A stretch of DNA of 64,000 nucleotides from Agromyces cerinus subsp. cerinus (GTDB taxonomy: Bacteria; Actinomycetota; Actinomycetes; Actinomycetales; Microbacteriaceae), in NCBI RefSeq assembly GCF_900142065.1, contig NZ_FSRJ01000006.1:62001-126000 (forward strand), read 5' to 3'. Each line of letters opens with the position of its first letter. Position 1 is the stretch's first letter. Positions 35,090-44,574 of this stretch are shown here, one piece after another. Made by a program: the position numbers and the translations under genes. The notes beneath the pieces were generated by a model, which was not told the origin of the DNA, ran no database searches, and saw only the letters and a list, made by a program, of their open reading frames with translations.

Positions 35090-35730
35090 GACATCTGCCT
35101 CGTTCCGTCACCCAGATCGATCCAGTACCGGTAGCGCTCGGCTGCACGCGTCTCGTCGTCGCCGTCGGCTCAAGCGAAGCCGGTCGACCTACCAGACGGT
35201 GCCGCCCCCGACCGAGATGCCGCCCCATGTGAGCGCGATGAAGATCGCGGCGAACACGACGGGCGCGATGCCCTTGCCGCTGCGCGCGAGCCCCTTGAGG
35301 AGGGCGATCACGGCGAGGATCGCGGCGATGATCGAGAGGACGCCGCCGAGGATCAGCCCGATGAACAGCGGGATGGGCATGAGCACGAGGCCCGCCAGCG
35401 CGAACCAGAACGCGGCCCAGGCAGTTGGATTGGATTGGCGTTCGACGGAGGAGGACATGCTTCAGTATCCCGTGTCGGCACCCCGCAGTGCATGGGACCC
35501 GCGCTGCGAGCAGCGAGACCCACCGGCACGGCAAGGTCGGATGGCAGCACCTCGCCTCCCCCGCCGGGTCACGCGAGGAGGTCGACCGCCTGCACGCGAT
35601 CGCCGTGCGCGATCCGAAGGTGTACACGCGGTTCAGCGACCACTACTACGCGTCGTTCGTCGAAGACGACAACGGCATCCGCTTCGAGTTCATGTTCAAC
35701 CCGCCGAAGGAGCTCGGCGACCAGCTCTGA
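35090..35730 (+). pseudogene. VOC gene copy split by a DUF4190-like gene
   Basis: Two pieces of the VOC gene at 34229-34636 are recognisable. The 5' piece (about 35090-35150) matches the codons around FDPVMVALGCTR but with frame damage. The 3' piece (about 35519-35730) matches from HRHGKVGWQHLA to FEFMFNPPK with a 7-codon deletion after AIAV. About 370 bp between them, with a minus-strand membrane-protein gene, replace the missing 85 bp. The copy cannot make a VOC protein. Confidence 0.8.
35189..35458 (-). CDS. DUF4190-like small membrane protein
   Basis: An 89-residue protein with an N-terminal cytosolic SSSVERQSNPTAWAAFWFAL and three hydrophobic parts (LAGLVLMPIPLFIGLILGG, VLSIIAAILAVIALLKG, IAPVVFAAIFIALTWGG). 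The alternation with a short GLARSGKG loop fits DUF4190-type proteins. The gene lies inside the broken VOC copy, in the opposite orientation, so it may have arrived with the rearrangement. Function is unknown. Confidence 0.72.
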   Translation of the reverse strand: MSSSVERQSNPTAWAAFWFALAGLVLMPIPLFIGLILGGVLSIIAAILAVIALLKGLARSGKGIAPVVFAAIFIALTWGGISVGGGTVW

Positions 35731-35749
35731 ACACCGTCCGGGCGCCGCT

Positions 35750-37552
35750 TCAGACGTCGCTGTCCAGCGTCCCCCTGACGTACGCCTTGACGGTCGCGAA
35801 ACGTTCGCTTCGCGAGTTCGGCGTGCGCCGGATGAGGTATTTCCCGACGGCGGCCGGCACGATGACGGTTTCGGCGTAGTGCACGCGGTACGGAGCGAAC
35901 GCACCCGACGGGCTCACGATCTCCACCTCGTCGCCCTCCACGAGGTTCAGCACATTGACCGTGCCCTCGGTGTCATGCGCGGCCTCCTGCTCGAACCAAT
36001 GGCGGCGCACCTCGATGAACTCGAGCTCGTGCAGCCCGGTGCGCTCCTCCACGAGGCCGGGCTCACGGCGGATCTCCTGCACCTGGCCGACGAGGTTCTG
36101 TTCGACCCACTGGTCGTCGCGCTCCCACTGCACGTTCCGCTCACCGTGATCGAGGTGGACCGGCCGCGGGACACCGTCCAGACCGACCCGGTCCCAGTCC
36201 CAGAGCTTGAAGGTGAAGATGAACGGGGTCGCCGAGATCTCGAGCACCATCGAGTTCGCCCCAGAGCAGTGGATCGTCCCCGCGGGGATGGCGAAGTGGT
36301 CGTGCTTCTTGGCAGGGTACGTGTTCACGTACCGCTCCGCGTCGAACGGATGCTTCCCATCGGTCGCTGCCCGCAGTGCCGTGAACATCTCCCCGGGGTC
36401 GACGTCCGGCTTGACGCCGAGGTAGACCACGGCGTCGTCGGCGGCGTCGAGCATGTAGTAGCTCTCGTCCTGCGTGTACGACATGCCGAACGTGTCGCGG
36501 ATGTAGTCGGTCAGGGGGTGCACCTGCAGCGACAGGTTGCCGCCGCCCATGGTGTCGAGGAAGTCGAAGCGGATCGGGAACTCCGCGCCGAAGCGCGAGA
36601 AGGTGCGCTCGCCGAGCAGCTCACGAGGCCGGCTGAGCACCAGGTCGATGGCGGGGATCTCGACGACTTTCCCGCCGGCTTCCAGCAACAGCGAGTTCTC
36701 CTCCGGCACGCAGTCGAAGCACCAGGCGAAGTTGTCCGCCGCCGGGTCGAGGTCGAGCTTGTCCTTCATCCACTGACCACCCCAGACTCCGGGGTCGAAG
36801 AAGGGCACGACCCGGAACGGCCGGCTGGTCGCGCCGAGGAGCGCCGCTCGGAACGCGTCGCCGCTCACGGCGCCGGCATCCGCGCCGGCGGCGTTGCCGT
36901 CGACGAGCAGGTCGATACGGTCGAACAGGGTGCGCTTGTGCCGATCAGCGGTGCGCCACTCGACGAAGAACCCGCGCTTGTACTTCCGAAGCGCATCCTC
37001 GTCGTGGTTGGTCGCGCGCCAGTTCGCGGCACCGCCGCGCAGCCGCTGCTGGATCTCCCAGCGCGCCATGTCGACCAGCACGAGCGCGTCGGCTCCCCGG
37101 CAGGCCGCAAGGTCGGCGCCCCAGCCGACGAGCACGACCGCGGATCGACGATCGGCGACTCGTGCGCGAAGCTCCCCGAGCTTGTCGGCGTCGTAGAACT
37201 CGTCCACCGTGAAGTGGCTCATGACCCCGAAGACACGATCGTCGGTGAGATTCCGCCCGATCAGCGCGTCGATGACCTCCGGCGCTGCGGCCGCGGCCGC
37301 TTCGACGTCGATGACCTCCGCGTGAGGCAGCGCCGCCGCGATGCCGGCCGCGATCGCCGCGACGTCAGCGCCGGGGTACACGTCCACGGCGATCAGCGGC
37401 GCCGCCGCGGCGCGTTCTTCCGCGATGCGAAGTGCCTCGAGCCAGGCCTCACCACCCGACAGCACCTCGGTGCCGTCGGGCAGCGGGATGGTGGGCAGCT
37501 TGACGTAGCCCGCCGTCGCGGCGGGAGTTGCGGGGAGTCGATCGGTGGTCAT
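35750..37552 (-). CDS. manA: Class I mannose-6-phosphate isomerase with extra N-terminal domain
   Basis: A 600-residue protein that should interconvert mannose 6-phosphate and fructose 6-phosphate. The C-terminal isomerase (about 230-600) shows the zinc-site elements LSLQVHPLTDY (Gln, His), DESYYMLDA (Glu) and IPAGTIHCSG (His). The N-terminal 220 residues resemble a kinase-like Rossmann domain (LIAVDVYPGADVAAIAAGIA) but have no P-loop; this long form is known in some Firmicutes and actinobacteria. Its ATG overlaps the ROK gene stop by 4 nt, so kinase and isomerase are coupled. Confidence 0.9.
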   Translation of the reverse strand: MTTDRLPATPAATAGYVKLPTIPLPDGTEVLSGGEAWLEALRIAEERAAAAPLIAVDVYPGADVAAIAAGIAAALPHAEVIDVEAAAAAAPEVIDALIGRNLTDDRVFGVMSHFTVDEFYDADKLGELRARVADRRSAVVLVGWGADLAACRGADALVLVDMARWEIQQRLRGGAANWRATNHDEDALRKYKRGFFVEWRTADRHKRTLFDRIDLLVDGNAAGADAGAVSGDAFRAALLGATSRPFRVVPFFDPGVWGGQWMKDKLDLDPAADNFAWCFDCVPEENSLLLEAGGKVVEIPAIDLVLSRPRELLGERTFSRFGAEFPIRFDFLDTMGGGNLSLQVHPLTDYIRDTFGMSYTQDESYYMLDAADDAVVYLGVKPDVDPGEMFTALRAATDGKHPFDAERYVNTYPAKKHDHFAIPAGTIHCSGANSMVLEISATPFIFTFKLWDWDRVGLDGVPRPVHLDHGERNVQWERDDQWVEQNLVGQVQEIRREPGLVEERTGLHELEFIEVRRHWFEQEAAHDTEGTVNVLNLVEGDEVEIVSPSGAFAPYRVHYAETVIVPAAVGKYLIRRTPNSRSERFATVKAYVRGTLDSDV

Positions 37553-38478
37553 ACGTGTCCTTCGTTGTTGCGAGAAGCGAGTGCGGCGACTCCCCTGAGC
37601 ACTGAAGTCGCAGGGTCTTCGGGGGTGACGAGCGGCGGCCGGAATGACGACGACCAGAGACGGTCGTGCACCCGGCGTCTGAGTTCGGGGAGGATCAGGT
37701 CTGCCGATCGCATCACACCGCCGGTCACGACGACGACGTCGGGGTCGAACGAATGGCATTGGGTCACGAGGACCGCCGCCCAAACTCCGTAGAAGCGCTC
37801 GAGCAGCGAGGCCGAAGCGGGTTCGTGTCGGGTTTCGACGATGTCCCTGACGCCGATCGCGCCGTGCCTGACGAGCCGGTCGGCGAGAGCCGGGCCGGGC
37901 TCGAGCTCACCGGCGGAGACGGCCTGCCGGAGCGCCCAGGTGCTGGCGAGCGTCTCGGCGCAGCCGATGTTGCCGCACGGGCACCGGTGGCCATCGATCG
38001 CGACCGTGACGTGACCATTCAGGACGCCGGCGTGGCCGTGCCGCCCCCTCACGAGCCGGCCGTCGATCATCGCGGCGGTGCCGACGCCGGTACCGAGCGC
38101 CAGGAGCACGACGTCGCTCGCGCCTGCGGCGACCCCGTCGGCGACTTCGCCCATGAGCGCGGCACGCGCATCGTTCTCCACCACGGCCGGGCTGCCGAAG
38201 ACGGTCTGCGACCATTCGGACAGGTTCACCCGGTGAAGCGCGGAGTACTTGCCGTGTGCCGCGACGAGGTGGGTGCCTCCGGCATCGACGATGCCGGGCA
38301 CGGCGATTCCGACCGAATCCACGCTCGCACCATCGAGCTGGTCGCGCACCACGGCCTCGACCTGATCGAGGTGGAACTCCGACGTGAGCGGAACCTCCAG
38401 GTGTGAGACGAGCGCCCGGTCCTCGACGACGCCCAGCTTGAGTGTCGTGCCGCCCAAGTCGATCGCGACTGTTCGCAT
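37549..38478 (-). CDS. ROK family sugar kinase
   Basis: A 309-residue ROK kinase. It shows the ATP-site DLGGTTLKLGV at the N-terminus, ENDARAALMGE with the catalytic Asp, LGTGVGTAAMIDG, and the zinc-binding CPCGNIGCAE. The C-terminus has VVVTGGVM. The linked isomerase suggests a mannose or fructose kinase feeding fructose 6-phosphate into glycolysis; glucokinase remains possible. A perfect LacI-type operator lies 29 bp before the ATG. Confidence 0.92.
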   Translation of the reverse strand: MRTVAIDLGGTTLKLGVVEDRALVSHLEVPLTSEFHLDQVEAVVRDQLDGASVDSVGIAVPGIVDAGGTHLVAAHGKYSALHRVNLSEWSQTVFGSPAVVENDARAALMGEVADGVAAGASDVVLLALGTGVGTAAMIDGRLVRGRHGHAGVLNGHVTVAIDGHRCPCGNIGCAETLASTWALRQAVSAGELEPGPALADRLVRHGAIGVRDIVETRHEPASASLLERFYGVWAAVLVTQCHSFDPDVVVVTGGVMRSADLILPELRRRVHDRLWSSSFRPPLVTPEDPATSVLRGVAALASRNNEGHV

Positions 38479-38506
38479 GATGACCGGCCTTCCGTTCGCT
38501 GTCGTT

Positions 38507-38520
38507 TGGTAACGTTACCA
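38507..38520. promoter_or_regulatory. LacI-type operator upstream of the ROK-manA operon
   Basis: TGGTAACGTTACCA is a perfect 14-bp palindrome with the central CG and inverted GTAAC/GTTAC halves typical of LacI/GalR regulators. It lies between the ROK start and the end of the adjacent LacI-type gene, whose product is the natural ligand. Confidence 0.82.
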
Positions 38521-38564
38521 GACGACGCGGACGCTTGCCGCCGACGAACAGCAGCGAGCGATGC

Positions 38565-39593
38565 CTAGTTCGCCGCCACGATTCGCACCGGCATCTCGAT
38601 GGTCTTGCCGTGCCCCGCCGCGCGATCGACGTCGAGCCGAGCAAGGAGCAGACGGGCCGCCTGCCGACCGAGCTCCTGAGGGTCATGGTCGATGATCGTC
38701 ACCGGCACCGGCATCAGTTCGGCGAGCTCGAACGCGTCGAAGCCGGCCAGGGCCGGCATCGCGTCCACGGACTCGCCGGCCCGGAGCCGGCGCCCCATCT
38801 CGCGCAAGGCACCGATGGTGTTCCGGTTGTTCGCACTGAAGATCGCCGTCGGCGGATGCTCCAGATCGAGCAGTCGACGTGTCGCGACCTCCGCCGAGGC
38901 GACATCCTGCTGACCGCGTTCGACGAGTTCGTCTCGGGGCGAGAGTCCGCGCTCGGCGAGCGCTCGAACATACCCCTCGAACCGTCGCTCGCCCGTGAAC
39001 ACCGATCGGGCGTTGCCCAGGAACGCGATGCGGGTATGGCCCGCGTCCAGCAGCACCCGGGTGCCGTCCGCGGCGCCCCCGACATCGTCGAGGAGCACGG
39101 AGTCGACGTCGAGTCCCTCGAGGCTTCGAGACGCCAGCACGAGTGGAACGCCGCCCAGACGGTCGGCGCTCAGATGGTCGACGCTCTCGCCGGACGGCAC
39201 GAGCACCAGGCCTTCGACCTGGCGTCCGATGAAGTCCGACACCAGTTGCCGCTCGCGCAGCGGGTCCTCCCCGGTGCTGCCGATGATGATGCGTCGGCCG
39301 TGCTGGGCCGCCACTTCCTCGACGCCGAGCGCGAAGTTCCCGTAGTACGGGTTGCCGAGGTTCGTGATCGCCACCCCGATGAGTCCGCTGCGGTGCCCCG
39401 GGCGGAGGCTTCGAGCGTTCTCGTTCCGGTGGTAGCCGAGCTCACGCACGGCCCGAAGCACCTTCTCCTGCACATCCGGCCGCACGGACTCGCCCCCGGA
39501 CAGGGTGCGCGAGACCGTCATCGGGCTCACACCAGCTCGCAGAGCGACTTCGCGGATCGTCGGCTGCTTGTTCGAACCCGTACGCTCCGGCAC
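38565..39593 (-). CDS. LacI family transcriptional regulator (ROK-manA operon)
   Basis: A 342-residue LacI/GalR repressor. The HTH is TIREVALRAGVSPMTVSRTL (about 12-32), with a hinge helix at YHRNENARSLR and a periplasmic-binding-like core (SGLIGVAITNLGNPYYGNFA to AGFDAFELAELMPVPVT). A GTG at 39593 is preferred because GAGGTG lies just upstream and this places the HTH near the N-terminus; a GTG at 39629 would add 12 residues and lacks a ribosome site. It likely represses the ROK-manA genes through the 38507 operator and responds to a sugar. Confidence 0.9.
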   Translation of the reverse strand: MPERTGSNKQPTIREVALRAGVSPMTVSRTLSGGESVRPDVQEKVLRAVRELGYHRNENARSLRPGHRSGLIGVAITNLGNPYYGNFALGVEEVAAQHGRRIIIGSTGEDPLRERQLVSDFIGRQVEGLVLVPSGESVDHLSADRLGGVPLVLASRSLEGLDVDSVLLDDVGGAADGTRVLLDAGHTRIAFLGNARSVFTGERRFEGYVRALAERGLSPRDELVERGQQDVASAEVATRRLLDLEHPPTAIFSANNRNTIGALREMGRRLRAGESVDAMPALAGFDAFELAELMPVPVTIIDHDPQELGRQAARLLLARLDVDRAAGHGKTIEMPVRIVAAN

Positions 39594-39691
39594 TCGCACC
39601 TCACTCAGTTCGGCCGGCCGGGGTGACACCGTGTAGGCATGCCATCACGACCGGCGACGTCGCCTCACCGCTCGCGACGTCTTGCAGAGAT

Positions 39692-40783
<1,092 letters not shown>

Positions 40784-40990
40784 CTAGACGCGCTGTGAAA
40801 CAGTGCGCCTCGTGTTCTGTGCAGCTTCTTCAGGACTGACGAACCTGCCAGACCCAGCATCACGGCGAACGACACGCGAGTTCCCGGTCCCTGTACCGAC
40901 CTGTTCGTGGATCGTGTACTGAGGCCAGCGTGCGGCGGTCGCGTTCGAAACGAAACGACCGGTGTTTGAACTGCGGTTGACTGAAGCCAT
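40784..40990 (-). CDS. Small GRFVS-repeat protein between nrdE and nrdF
   Basis: A 68-residue basic protein with two copies of one motif: SSNTGRFVSNATAARWP near the N-terminus and AGSGRFVSPEEAAQNT near the C-terminus. The ATG at 40990 has GAGGAG about 6 nt upstream, a stronger site than most neighbours have. No transmembrane helix, zinc site or HTH is seen. Its position suggests co-regulation with the reductase. Function unknown; a small DNA- or protein-binding role is a guess. Confidence 0.72.
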   Translation of the reverse strand: MASVNRSSNTGRFVSNATAARWPQYTIHEQVGTGTGNSRVVRRDAGSGRFVSPEEAAQNTRRTVSQRV

Positions 40991-41119
40991 GTTGGCTCCT
41001 CTCTCCGGCATCTGCCGGCGTCGTCCGCGGTATGAGCGCCCAACTGTTGCTGAGCTACAACTCATGTAGGCTGATTAGACGGTTTTCGAAATCGTCAGCA
41101 GCCTCCGCGGTTTGTTGAT

Positions 41120-41149
41120 GGGGCCAAGTTGTTAGCGCAGCTTGGCCCC
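41120..41149. terminator. Hairpin after nrdE
   Basis: GGGGCCAAG (41120-41128) pairs with CTTGGCCCC (41141-41149) over a 12-nt loop, 10 bp beyond the nrdE stop. The minus-strand side lacks a long T run, so it may only attenuate. Confidence 0.65.
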
Positions 41150-41159
41150 AAATTTGTTT

Positions 41160-43328
41160 CTACAGCGCGCAGCTGACGCACATCTCCAGCTCGGTGCCCT
41201 CAAGGGCCATCTGACGCAAGCGGATGTAGTAGATCGTCTTGATCCCCTTCTTCCATGCGTAGATCTGCGCCTTGTTGATGTCGCGCGTCGTCGCCGTGTC
41301 CTTGAAGAACAGGGTGAGCGAGAGGCCCTGGTCGACGTGCTGCGTCGCCGCGGCGTAGGTGTCGATGACCTTCTCGTAGCCGATCTCGTAGGCGTCCTGG
41401 TAGTACTCGAGGTTGTCGTTCGTCATGAACGCAGCCGGGTAGTAGACGCGACCGAGCTTGCCCTCTTTACGGATCTCGATCTTCGACGCGATCGGGTGGA
41501 TCGAGGCCGTCGAGTTGTTGATGTACGAGATCGACCCGGTCGGCGGCACGGCCTGCAGGTTCTGGTTGTAGATGCCGTGCTCCTGGATGGAGGCCTTCAG
41601 CGCCTTCCAGTCCTCCTGCGTCGGGATGTGCACGTTGGAGTCGGCGAAGAGCTGCGTGACCTTGGCGGTCGCGGGCACCCACGCGGCATCCGTGTACTTG
41701 TCGAAGAACTCGCCCGAGGCGTACTTCGAGTCCTCGAAGCCGACGAAGGTCTCGCCGCGCTCCTTCGCGATGGCGTTCGACGCGCGCAGCGCGTGGAACA
41801 GCACCGTGTAGAAGTAGATGTTCGTGAAGTCGATGCCCTCTTCGCTGCCGTAGAAGATGCGCTCACGAGCGAGGTAGCCGTGCAGGTTCATCTGGCCGAG
41901 GCCGATGGCGTGCGACTTGTCGTTGCCGTCTTCGATCGAACGCACCGAGGTGATGTGGCTCATGTTCGACACGGCGGTGAGGCCGCGGATGGCGGTGTCG
42001 ACGGTCTTGCCGAAGTCGGGCGAGTCCATCGTCAGCGCGATGTTCAGCGAGCCGAGGTTGCACGAGATGTCCTTGCCGATCTCGTTGTACGACAGGTCTT
42101 CGTTGTACGTCGTCGGCGTGTTGACCTGCAGGATCTCGGAGCACAGGTTCGACATGTTGATGCGGCCCTTGATGGGGTTCGCCTTGTTCACCGTGTCTTC
42201 GAACACGATGTAGGGGTAGCCGCTCTCGAACTGGATCTCGGCGATCGTCTGGAAGAACTCGCGCGCGTTGATCTTGGTCTTCTTGATGCGCGGGTTGTCG
42301 ACCATCTCGCGGTACTTCTCGGTGACCGAGATGTCGCCGAACGGCTTGCCGTAGACCTTCTCGACGTCGTACGGCGAGAAGAGGTACATGTCTTCGCCGT
42401 TCTTGGCGAGCTCGAACGTGATGTCGGGCACGACGACGCCGAGCGACAGCGTCTTGATGCGGATCTTCTCGTCGGCGTTCTCGCGCTTGGTGTCGAGGAA
42501 CCGCATGATGTCGGGGTGGTGCGCGTTCAGGTACACCGCGCCGGCGCCCTGGCGGGCACCGAGCTGGTTGGCGTAGCTGAAGGAGTCTTCGAGGAGCTTC
42601 ATCACGGGGATGATGCCGCTCGACTGGTTCTCGATCTGCTTGATCGGGGCGCCGGCCTCGCGGATGTTCGAGAGCGAGAGGGCCACGCCGCCGCCGCGCT
42701 TCGAGAGCTGCAGGGCGGAGTTGATGCCGCGCGAGATCGACTCCATGTTGTCTTCGATGCGGAGCAGGAAGCACGAGACGAGCTCGCCGCGCTGGGCCTT
42801 GCCCGTGTTGAGGAAGGTCGGGGTGGCCGGCTGGAAGCGGCCGCCGATGATCTCTTCGACGAGGTTGACGGCGAGCTTCTCGTCGCCCTGCGCGAGGCCG
42901 AGGGCCGTCATGACGACGCGGTCTTCGAAGCGCTCGAGGTAGCGCTTGCCGTCGAACGTCTTCAGCGTGTAGCTCGTGTAGTACTTGAACGCGCCGAGGA
43001 AGGTCTCGAAGCGGAACTTCTTCGAGTACGCCAGGTCGTTGAGCTTGGTGATGAACTCGAACGAGTACTGGTCGAGCACGGCCTGCTCGTAGTACTCCTT
43101 CTCGACGAGGTAGTCGAGGCGCTCCTTCAGCGAGTGGAAGAAGACGGTGTTCTGGTTGACGTGCTGCAGGAAGTACTCGCGCGCCGCTTCACGGTCTTTG
43201 TCGAACTGGATCTCGCCGTTCGGGCCGTAGAGGTTCAGCATCGCGTTGAGCGAGTGGTAGTCCATGCCGCTCGCCGAACGAGGTGCGTCGATGAGCGCTA
43301 CGCCGTCAGTTGTCGCTGTGTTTGCCAA
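41160..43328 (-). CDS. nrdE: Class Ib ribonucleotide reductase alpha subunit NrdE
   Basis: A 722-residue catalytic subunit that reduces NDPs to dNDPs. Recognisable parts are [20 protein letters not shown] with the first active-site region, [14 protein letters not shown], the radical-site block [12 protein letters not shown] (Cys, Glu) and the C-terminal CVSC pair that shuttles electrons from NrdH. The N-terminal ATP-cone of class Ia enzymes is absent, as expected for Ib. The start overlaps nrdI by 31 nt. Confidence 0.97.
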   Translation of the reverse strand: MANTATTDGVALIDAPRSASGMDYHSLNAMLNLYGPNGEIQFDKDREAAREYFLQHVNQNTVFFHSLKERLDYLVEKEYYEQAVLDQYSFEFITKLNDLAYSKKFRFETFLGAFKYYTSYTLKTFDGKRYLERFEDRVVMTALGLAQGDEKLAVNLVEEIIGGRFQPATPTFLNTGKAQRGELVSCFLLRIEDNMESISRGINSALQLSKRGGGVALSLSNIREAGAPIKQIENQSSGIIPVMKLLEDSFSYANQLGARQGAGAVYLNAHHPDIMRFLDTKRENADEKIRIKTLSLGVVVPDITFELAKNGEDMYLFSPYDVEKVYGKPFGDISVTEKYREMVDNPRIKKTKINAREFFQTIAEIQFESGYPYIVFEDTVNKANPIKGRINMSNLCSEILQVNTPTTYNEDLSYNEIGKDISCNLGSLNIALTMDSPDFGKTVDTAIRGLTAVSNMSHITSVRSIEDGNDKSHAIGLGQMNLHGYLARERIFYGSEEGIDFTNIYFYTVLFHALRASNAIAKERGETFVGFEDSKYASGEFFDKYTDAAWVPATAKVTQLFADSNVHIPTQEDWKALKASIQEHGIYNQNLQAVPPTGSISYINNSTASIHPIASKIEIRKEGKLGRVYYPAAFMTNDNLEYYQDAYEIGYEKVIDTYAAATQHVDQGLSLTLFFKDTATTRDINKAQIYAWKKGIKTIYYIRLRQMALEGTELEMCVSCAL

Positions 43329-43714
43329 AATGCGTCCAATCCATCGTCGACGGCGCGAACGTCGTCTGGTGTTCCGAATACTTCGAAGCGGTAGAGGTGC
43401 GGCACTCCCGTCTTGGCGGCGATGATGTCGCCGGCCAGACAGAAGGCCGTACCGAAGTTGGTGTTGCCCGCGCTGATGACGCCGCGGATGTTCGAGCGGT
43501 TGTCGGGATCGTTCAGGAAGCGGATGACCTGCTTCGGAACGGCACCCTTGCCGTCGCCGCCGCCATAGGTCGGCACGACGAGCACGTAGGGCTCGTCGAC
43601 GTGCAGTGCTTCCTCACGCGCGTGCAGCGGGATGCGGGCCGCAGGGCGGCCGAGCTTCTCGATGAAGCGCTTCGTGTTGCCCGAGACGCTCGAGAAGTAG
43701 ACCAGATTCGTCAT
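43298..43714 (-). CDS. nrdI: NrdI flavodoxin-like protein
   Basis: A 138-residue flavodoxin-like protein that supplies oxidant to assemble the Mn(III)2-tyrosyl cofactor of NrdF. The FMN phosphate loop is [13 protein letters not shown], with [14 protein letters not shown] and [14 protein letters not shown] as further FMN-binding loops. It overlaps nrdE by 31 nt and follows nrdH by 74 bp, the standard nrdHIE order. Confidence 0.96.
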   Translation of the reverse strand: MTNLVYFSSVSGNTKRFIEKLGRPAARIPLHAREEALHVDEPYVLVVPTYGGGDGKGAVPKQVIRFLNDPDNRSNIRGVISAGNTNFGTAFCLAGDIIAAKTGVPHLYRFEVFGTPDDVRAVDDGLDAFWQTQRQLTA

Positions 43715-43788
43715 GGTGCGTCCTTCGCGACTGCGTTCTCCACCGGTTCACTCCCCCGAGCTCACCGGCCGCTGCTATGCCAAGGCAA

Positions 43789-44022
43789 TCAGCTCAGGCG
43801 GGAGGCGAGTTCGTCGATCTTGTCGGGACGGAATCCCGACCAGTGGCCTTCGTCGGTGATGACGACCGGGGCCTGCAGGTAGCCCAGCTCTTTGACCTGC
43901 GCAAGGGCGCTCTCGTCGACAGAGAGGTCGAGCACTTCGTACTCGATGCCCTTACTGTCGAGGGCGCGATATGTCGCGTTGCACTGGACGCAAGAAGGCT
44001 TGGTGTAGACCGTGACCGTCAT
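43789..44022 (-). CDS. nrdH: NrdH glutaredoxin-like electron donor
   Basis: A 77-residue glutaredoxin-fold redoxin with the CVQC active site near residue 11 and the WSGFRPDKI C-terminal block that distinguishes NrdH from glutaredoxins. It passes electrons from thioredoxin reductase to NrdE. It is the first gene of the nrdHIE operon, with a candidate NrdR box 64 bp upstream. Confidence 0.96.
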   Translation of the reverse strand: MTVTVYTKPSCVQCNATYRALDSKGIEYEVLDLSVDESALAQVKELGYLQAPVVITDEGHWSGFRPDKIDELASRLS

Positions 44023-44085
44023 TGTTTTCCCCTCGTTCTCAGGCTCTGGAGGAGCCTGTCCCCCGGTGTTGCATTTCGTACTTCA

Positions 44086-44133
44086 ATACTACATCTAGTG
44101 TTTGCGGAACACGACTGCCACAACATGCTGTAG
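44086..44133. promoter_or_regulatory. NrdR box pair upstream of nrdHIE
   Basis: ACACTAGATGTAGTAT on the minus strand (44086-44101) closely fits the NrdR consensus acaCwAtATaTwGtgt. A weaker second site at 44118-44133 shares the ac.ACAT..gT positions and is offset by 32 bp, about three helical turns, as NrdR sites usually are. Repression of nrd genes at high dNTP levels is expected. Confidence 0.72.
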
Positions 44134-44147
44134 TTACATTCGTGTAG

Positions 44148-44233
44148 TTATCCACCGGGTTATCCACGGGTTATGAACAGCGGATGCCTCGGTGACCGGC
44201 GGATTCTCGCGGCTTCGACCGGGGTTATCCACA
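44148..44233 (+). promoter_or_regulatory. Cluster of three DnaA-box-like sites
   Basis: TTATCCACC (44148-44156), TTATCCACG (44160-44168) and TTATCCACA (44225-44233) all lie on one strand. The third equals the R-type DnaA consensus. The surrounding DNA is not AT-rich and no dnaA or dnaN gene is near, so a chromosome origin is unlikely. DnaA control of the reductase operon is more plausible. Confidence 0.6.
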
Positions 44234-44407
44234 CCCGCCGAGTTCGAAATCTCTTGCCCTGTGGACGAATTCCGGGCGTGTCGCGAATCGGAAGACTTGG
44301 GGGTGCTCGACCCACCTGACCCCTACATGTGGTGTTGTGCCTCCCACACTGCCACCACCCACCGACATCGCCGCGGCGCGACGCGCCCCTCTGCCGGTTG
44401 AGCTCTG

Positions 44408-44477
44408 CCCTTCTGTTGGTTGAGCTTGTCGAAACCTTCTCGCGGGTGGGTTTCGACCAGCTCAACCCGCAGAAGGG
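44408..44477. repeat. REP-like long imperfect hairpin
   Basis: Two 29-nt arms (44408-44436 and 44449-44477) are near-perfect inverted copies around a 12-nt loop. The core GGTTGAGCTTGTCGAAACC and GGTTTCGACCAGCTCAACC differ by one pair. Similar GGTTTCGACAAGCTCAACC elements are, to my knowledge, dispersed in several actinobacterial genomes. A partial arm (ccggttgagctctgccc) also lies just upstream at about 44394. Confidence 0.75.
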
Positions 44478-44487
44478 CGCACGGAGA

Positions 44488-44525
44488 AGTGGCCGGTGAG
44501 GCATCCATGCTGCTCACCGGCCACT
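44488..44525. terminator. Terminator hairpin after the GH101 gene
   Basis: GTGGCCGGTGAG and CTCACCGGCCAC form a 12-bp perfect stem, extended by one A-T pair, around a 12-nt loop that itself reads GCATCCATGC. It lies 50 bp beyond the GH101 stop on the minus strand. Confidence 0.7.
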
Positions 44526-44574
44526 CGCGGACCCCCCGATCCGCCCGTCGTCACCCGAAGACTTGCCTACACGA

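Larger units (their letters stand above)
44023..44574. other. 552-bp regulatory spacer between nrdHIE and the GH101 gene
   Basis: No credible coding sequence is seen here. From left to right it holds the nrdH leader, the NrdR box pair, three DnaA-like boxes (44148-44233), a gene-free stretch, a long REP-like hairpin (44408-44477) and the probable GH101 terminator (44488-44525). Confidence 0.75.

Noticed and set aside
35090..35730. Insertion sequence in the VOC copy
   Set aside because: No transposase, terminal inverted repeats or clear target duplications are visible; the inserted piece only holds a small membrane-protein gene.
41142..43394. A 750-codon plus-strand frame across nrdE
   Set aside because: Antisense of nrdE; composition is repetitive Leu/Val/Asp/Arg with no motif.
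44148..44233. Replication origin
   Set aside because: Only three DnaA-like boxes, no AT-rich unwinding region, and no dnaA, dnaN or parAB genes nearby.
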